Shown here: in pieces, positions 50,140 to 52,710 of the stretch
How positions within the stretch are numbered: position 1 is the stretch's first letter
Layout of the letters: each line of letters starts with the position of its first letter
Assembly: GCA_020634935.1 (NCBI GenBank)
Contig: JACKAT010000035.1
Coordinates: 1-52,710 of the forward strand
DNA: 52,710 nt
From: Anaerolineales bacterium
Lineage (GTDB): Bacteria; Chloroflexota; Anaerolineae; 4572-78; J111
Direction: 5' to 3'
The notes under the pieces: generated by a model
Seen by the model: only the letters and a program-made list of their open reading frames with translations
What the model was told of the DNA's origin: nothing
The model's database searches: none
Position numbers and translations under genes: made by a program

Positions 50140-51147
50140 ATGAAACGACCCCAACTCGCGCTTAATCCCATCATCGTCAAAGAGTTTCGATCACGCATGC
50201 GCGGCTGGCGCGCCTTCGCCATTTTAACCGTGTACCTGGTCTTTCTGGCGCTGTTCAGCTACGGTATCTACCGCATGATGCTGCTTTTTCCGTCTTATGG
50301 CACGCCGCTTAGCCCGCTGATCGGCCAGTCGCTGTTTGCGGCCATTGCCAATTTGAGCCTGGTCTTCGTCGCTTTGCTAATGCCGGCCCTGACCGCAACG
50401 GCGATCAGTTCTGAGAATGAAAAACTGACGCTGGAAATGCTCCAGGCTACGCCGCTTTCCGTTCACGCCATCTTATTTGGCAAGCTGATCGCCTCGGCCG
50501 GGTATATCTTCCTGCTCATTTTCGCCGCCATCCCCCTGGCCAGCCTGATTTTCACCTTTGGCGGCGTCACTCCCACCGATTTGCTGCTGGGGGCGCTGGT
50601 TATTCTGACGACAGCCATCACCTACGGGATGATCGGCCTCTTTTTCTCGGCCTGGCGCAGGCGCACCATCCAGGCTTTGGTTTTGACTTACTTGACGATT
50701 CTACTGATGATCGGCGGCACCTATGTCGTCTACATTTTTTGGGGCGTTATCGCCCGCGATGCGCCGCCGCGTCACATACTGCTGTTCAATCCATTTAGCG
50801 CTCTGGCCTCGGTCATCGCCACCCAGAATCTGCAAAATACGCCGATGGGGCTGTTTGGCCTGCTGGCCGGTTGGGGACCCTGGGCCTTTGATGGGAGTGT
50901 CACTCTAACCGATTTTCGTCCGTTGTGGCACTATACCCTGGCCTTTTACCTCGGCTTGAGTTTGGTCCTCTATCTACTATCAACCCGTTTCGTGAAACCC
51001 ATTCGACCGTGGCGTATTAGTTGGAAAGGATGGGGCTTGGCCATTGGGTTAGTGGTCTTGTATCTGGTCATTAGCGCGGCGATGTTTTATCCTGATATAA
51101 AAGCCGAAAACATGGCGCGGCAAGGTATAATGCCACCGTTCGAGTAA
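50140..51147 (+). CDS. ABC-2-type transporter permease
   Basis: A 335-residue membrane protein with about six to seven TM helices, including FAILTVYLVFLALFSYGIY and WGLAIGLVVLYLVISAAMFY. The NPIIVKEFRSRMRG N-terminus and the SSENEKLTLEMLQATPLS segment are typical of ABC-2 permeases. AGGTGG precedes the ATG. A 13-codon open frame (50102-50143) bridges the ATPase stop and this start; it may be only a coupling device. Partner of the ATPase above. Confidence 0.9.
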   Translation: MKRPQLALNPIIVKEFRSRMRGWRAFAILTVYLVFLALFSYGIYRMMLLFPSYGTPLSPLIGQSLFAAIANLSLVFVALLMPALTATAISSENEKLTLEMLQATPLSVHAILFGKLIASAGYIFLLIFAAIPLASLIFTFGGVTPTDLLLGALVILTTAITYGMIGLFFSAWRRRTIQALVLTYLTILLMIGGTYVVYIFWGVIARDAPPRHILLFNPFSALASVIATQNLQNTPMGLFGLLAGWGPWAFDGSVTLTDFRPLWHYTLAFYLGLSLVLYLLSTRFVKPIRPWRISWKGWGLAIGLVVLYLVISAAMFYPDIKAENMARQGIMPPFE

Positions 51148-51201
51148 ATTAGCTGTGTTCAGCGGCGTAGGGCTGGTACGGTTGATCCGCGAAAGCCCCA
51201 G

Positions 51202-52710
51202 ATGAATAAAAATCCGCATTCTCGTGACGAAAAATTTATGCATCGCTCTACCCTGACCGCCGAAATTGAATCGCCCCCGCCCGACCTCCGGCCCCTACTC
51301 GCCACAATGGGCCGCTATCTCCGGCTGCGTGATGGCCTGCGATTAGCCGCCCGGACGCTGTGGCTGGCGGTACTGGCCGTAGTGCTGGTGGAATTGGCGG
51401 CTCGCATCTGGCCGATGGCCCATCGCCACCTATGGGCGCTGGCTCCGCTCGGAGTGTGGTTGTTGGGCGTGCTGCTTTTTACCTGGCTGCGTCCCCTTTC
51501 CTTATATACGGTCGCCCGCCGCCTCGACGCCGAACTGCGCCTCAAAGACCGGCTGGCCACGGCCCTCGAACTGCAAGCCAGCGACCGCCCGGACCCGCTG
51601 GCCTTCTATCCGCGCCAACGGGCCGATGCCGCCGCTGTGGCTCAACAACTCAAGCCCGGCGTGTTGGACTGGCAGGTGTCGCGTCGAAAACTGGGCTGGG
51701 CGGCGGTCATAGCGGCTGGGGCGCTGGCGCTGGTCTTTTTGCCCAATCCGATGGACGCCATCCTGGCTCAACGAGCGGCCGTTCAAGCCGCGGCGCGGCA
51801 GCAGGCCGCAGCGGTTCGCGCCGCTCGCGACGAATTAGAATCGGCCACCGACCCCACCTCCCAGGACCGCGCCCAAGCCCTGGCCGAGTTGGAGCGGCTG
51901 ATGGCGGCTCTGGCCGCCAATCCCGGCGATCTGGACCAGGCGCTGGCCGATCTGGCCCAGGCTCAAGCCCAACTGCGGGAACTCCAATCGCCCCTGGCTG
52001 CGGCCAGACAGAGCGCTCTCGATCAACTGGCTGCTCAACTCACGGCTCTCTCCCGCGGCGAGTCCCAGGCTTCGACGGACACGGCTGAGGCCGGCCAGGC
52101 CCTGCAAGAGTTAGCTGCCGCATTGCCCGGTCTCGACCCGACCGCTCAGGCCGATCTGGCCGATGCGCTGGATCGTCTGGCGGCTCAAACCGCCGCCACC
52201 GACGCCGGCCTGGCCAAAAGTTTGGATGATTTAGCCAATGCCATACGTGCTGGTAACGCCGGTGAGGCGCTTCAGTCAGCCGGTTCGGCCCAAGGGGCGC
52301 TGGCCCAGGCCAGTCAAAACGCCGATTTACAAGCGGCTTTAGCTCAGGCTCAGAATGCCTTGAACGACAGCCGCCGGGAGTTAGCCCAGGCCAGCCAGGG
52401 ACCAAGCCAAGATCAAGATCAGGCCCAAACATCAGGTCAGGGTCAAGGTCAAGGTCAAAATCAACAGGGGCAAGGCCAAGGTCAGGCCCAAGCATCAGGC
52501 CAGGGGCAAGGCCAAGGCCAAAATCAGCCGGGCCAAGGCCAAGGGCAAAATCAACCAGGTCAGGGTCAAGGCCAAGGACAGGGGCAGCCCGGTGGGGGCG
52601 GCGGCACCACCGCCAACCAGCTTCCCGGCGCAAATCGTACCGGCCGGGCCAACGATCCCACCCAACCGAATCGACCGGCGAGCACTGGCCAGCTTGATAC
52701 GATTTATGCC
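51202..52710 (+). CDS. Membrane protein with helical domain and Gln/Gly-rich repeats (3' end outside window)
   Basis: An open frame of 503 codons runs off the window edge. TM helices are expected at about 49-67, 78-96 and 164-181; a long Ala/Gln/Leu-rich helical, probably coiled-coil region follows (about 185-398). From about 400 to 463 the sequence is GQGQGQ repeats with N and P. The architecture recalls DUF4175-type proteins found beside MoxR/vWA genes, but I am not certain. The ATG at 51202 is the first in-frame start after a stop at 51145; another ATG is at 51238. The ribosome site is weak. It follows the permease by 54 bases and is probably in the same operon. Confidence 0.8.
   Translation, partial: MNKNPHSRDEKFMHRSTLTAEIESPPPDLRPLLATMGRYLRLRDGLRLAARTLWLAVLAVVLVELAARIWPMAHRHLWALAPLGVWLLGVLLFTWLRPLSLYTVARRLDAELRLKDRLATALELQASDRPDPLAFYPRQRADAAAVAQQLKPGVLDWQVSRRKLGWAAVIAAGALALVFLPNPMDAILAQRAAVQAAARQQAAAVRAARDELESATDPTSQDRAQALAELERLMAALAANPGDLDQALADLAQAQAQLRELQSPLAAARQSALDQLAAQLTALSRGESQASTDTAEAGQALQELAAALPGLDPTAQADLADALDRLAAQTAATDAGLAKSLDDLANAIRAGNAGEALQSAGSAQGALAQASQNADLQAALAQAQNALNDSRRELAQASQGPSQDQDQAQTSGQGQGQGQNQQGQGQGQAQASGQGQGQGQNQPGQGQGQNQPGQGQGQGQGQPGGGGGTTANQLPGANRTGRANDPTQPNRPASTGQLDTIYA

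Noticed and set aside
51360..52088. Plus-strand 242-residue open frame and the minus-strand frames at 52040-52633
   Set aside because: They are shadows of the GC-rich, Gln/Ala-rich gene that starts at 51202 and runs off the window.

Overview
The window looks like part of a bacterial chromosome, most likely Chloroflexota (Anaerolineae-like). This is inferred from gene content and protein style. The clues are archaeal-type mevalonate enzymes beside a class II HMG-CoA reductase, a fused SecDF, RNase J, frequent GTG/TTG starts, a batABCDE-type operon, and many palindromic intergenic repeats. No rRNA, tRNA, CRISPR array or phage module was recognised. The left edge cuts a clpC-like gene and the right edge cuts a Q/G-rich membrane protein gene.

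Layout. 1-4441: the 3' end of a Clp ATPase, converging on a partner-switching module. That module has two STAS antagonists, a single-domain response regulator, and one large protein that joins a PP2C phosphatase to an RsbW-like kinase domain. 4599-9960: two lgt paralogs bracket two alkaline-phosphatase-superfamily enzymes. They are followed by a short gene whose true 5' half lies upstream of an in-frame TGA and reads as a selenocysteine-containing SelW/Rdx protein (C-x-x-U). 10124-12577: fused secDF. 12800-16987: HMG-CoA reductase, HMG-CoA synthase, thiolase and a DUF35 Zn-ribbon/OB protein, which together take acetyl-CoA to mevalonate. 17184-21129: a GNAT acetyltransferase, an unusual multi-TM/GAF/HTH sensor and a Ste24-like protease. 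21203-21771: a RelE/ParE toxin-antitoxin pair. 21971-26787: pyruvate dehydrogenase E2 (three lipoyl domains) and E1. 27022-29583: peptide deformylase and RNase J, divergent.

29752-41660 (minus strand): one long operon in the order moxR, DUF58, membrane-anchored protein, batA, batB, batC, batD, batE, OmpR-type regulator, histidine kinase. Most of its junctions carry a different palindromic element. 41787-43505: a large medium-chain dehydrogenase with two Rossmann-like segments. 43898-45973: a gene of unknown function cut at its 5' end by a 5'-truncated IS3-family element. 45974-46779: about 800 bp without a normal gene, holding terminators, promoters and a dispersed repeat. 46780-52710: a second surface cluster with a secreted/membrane protein carrying a GATase1-like segment, an ABC ATPase, an ABC-2 permease and a Q/G-rich membrane protein.

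The strongest new observation is the selenoprotein gene at 9715-9960, which standard gene calling shortens to a 63-residue fragment. Next come the palindrome-filled bat operon, the dispersed repeat families, and the sensor/protease pair at 17838-21129. All calls come from reading the sequence and from family knowledge; no database search was run.
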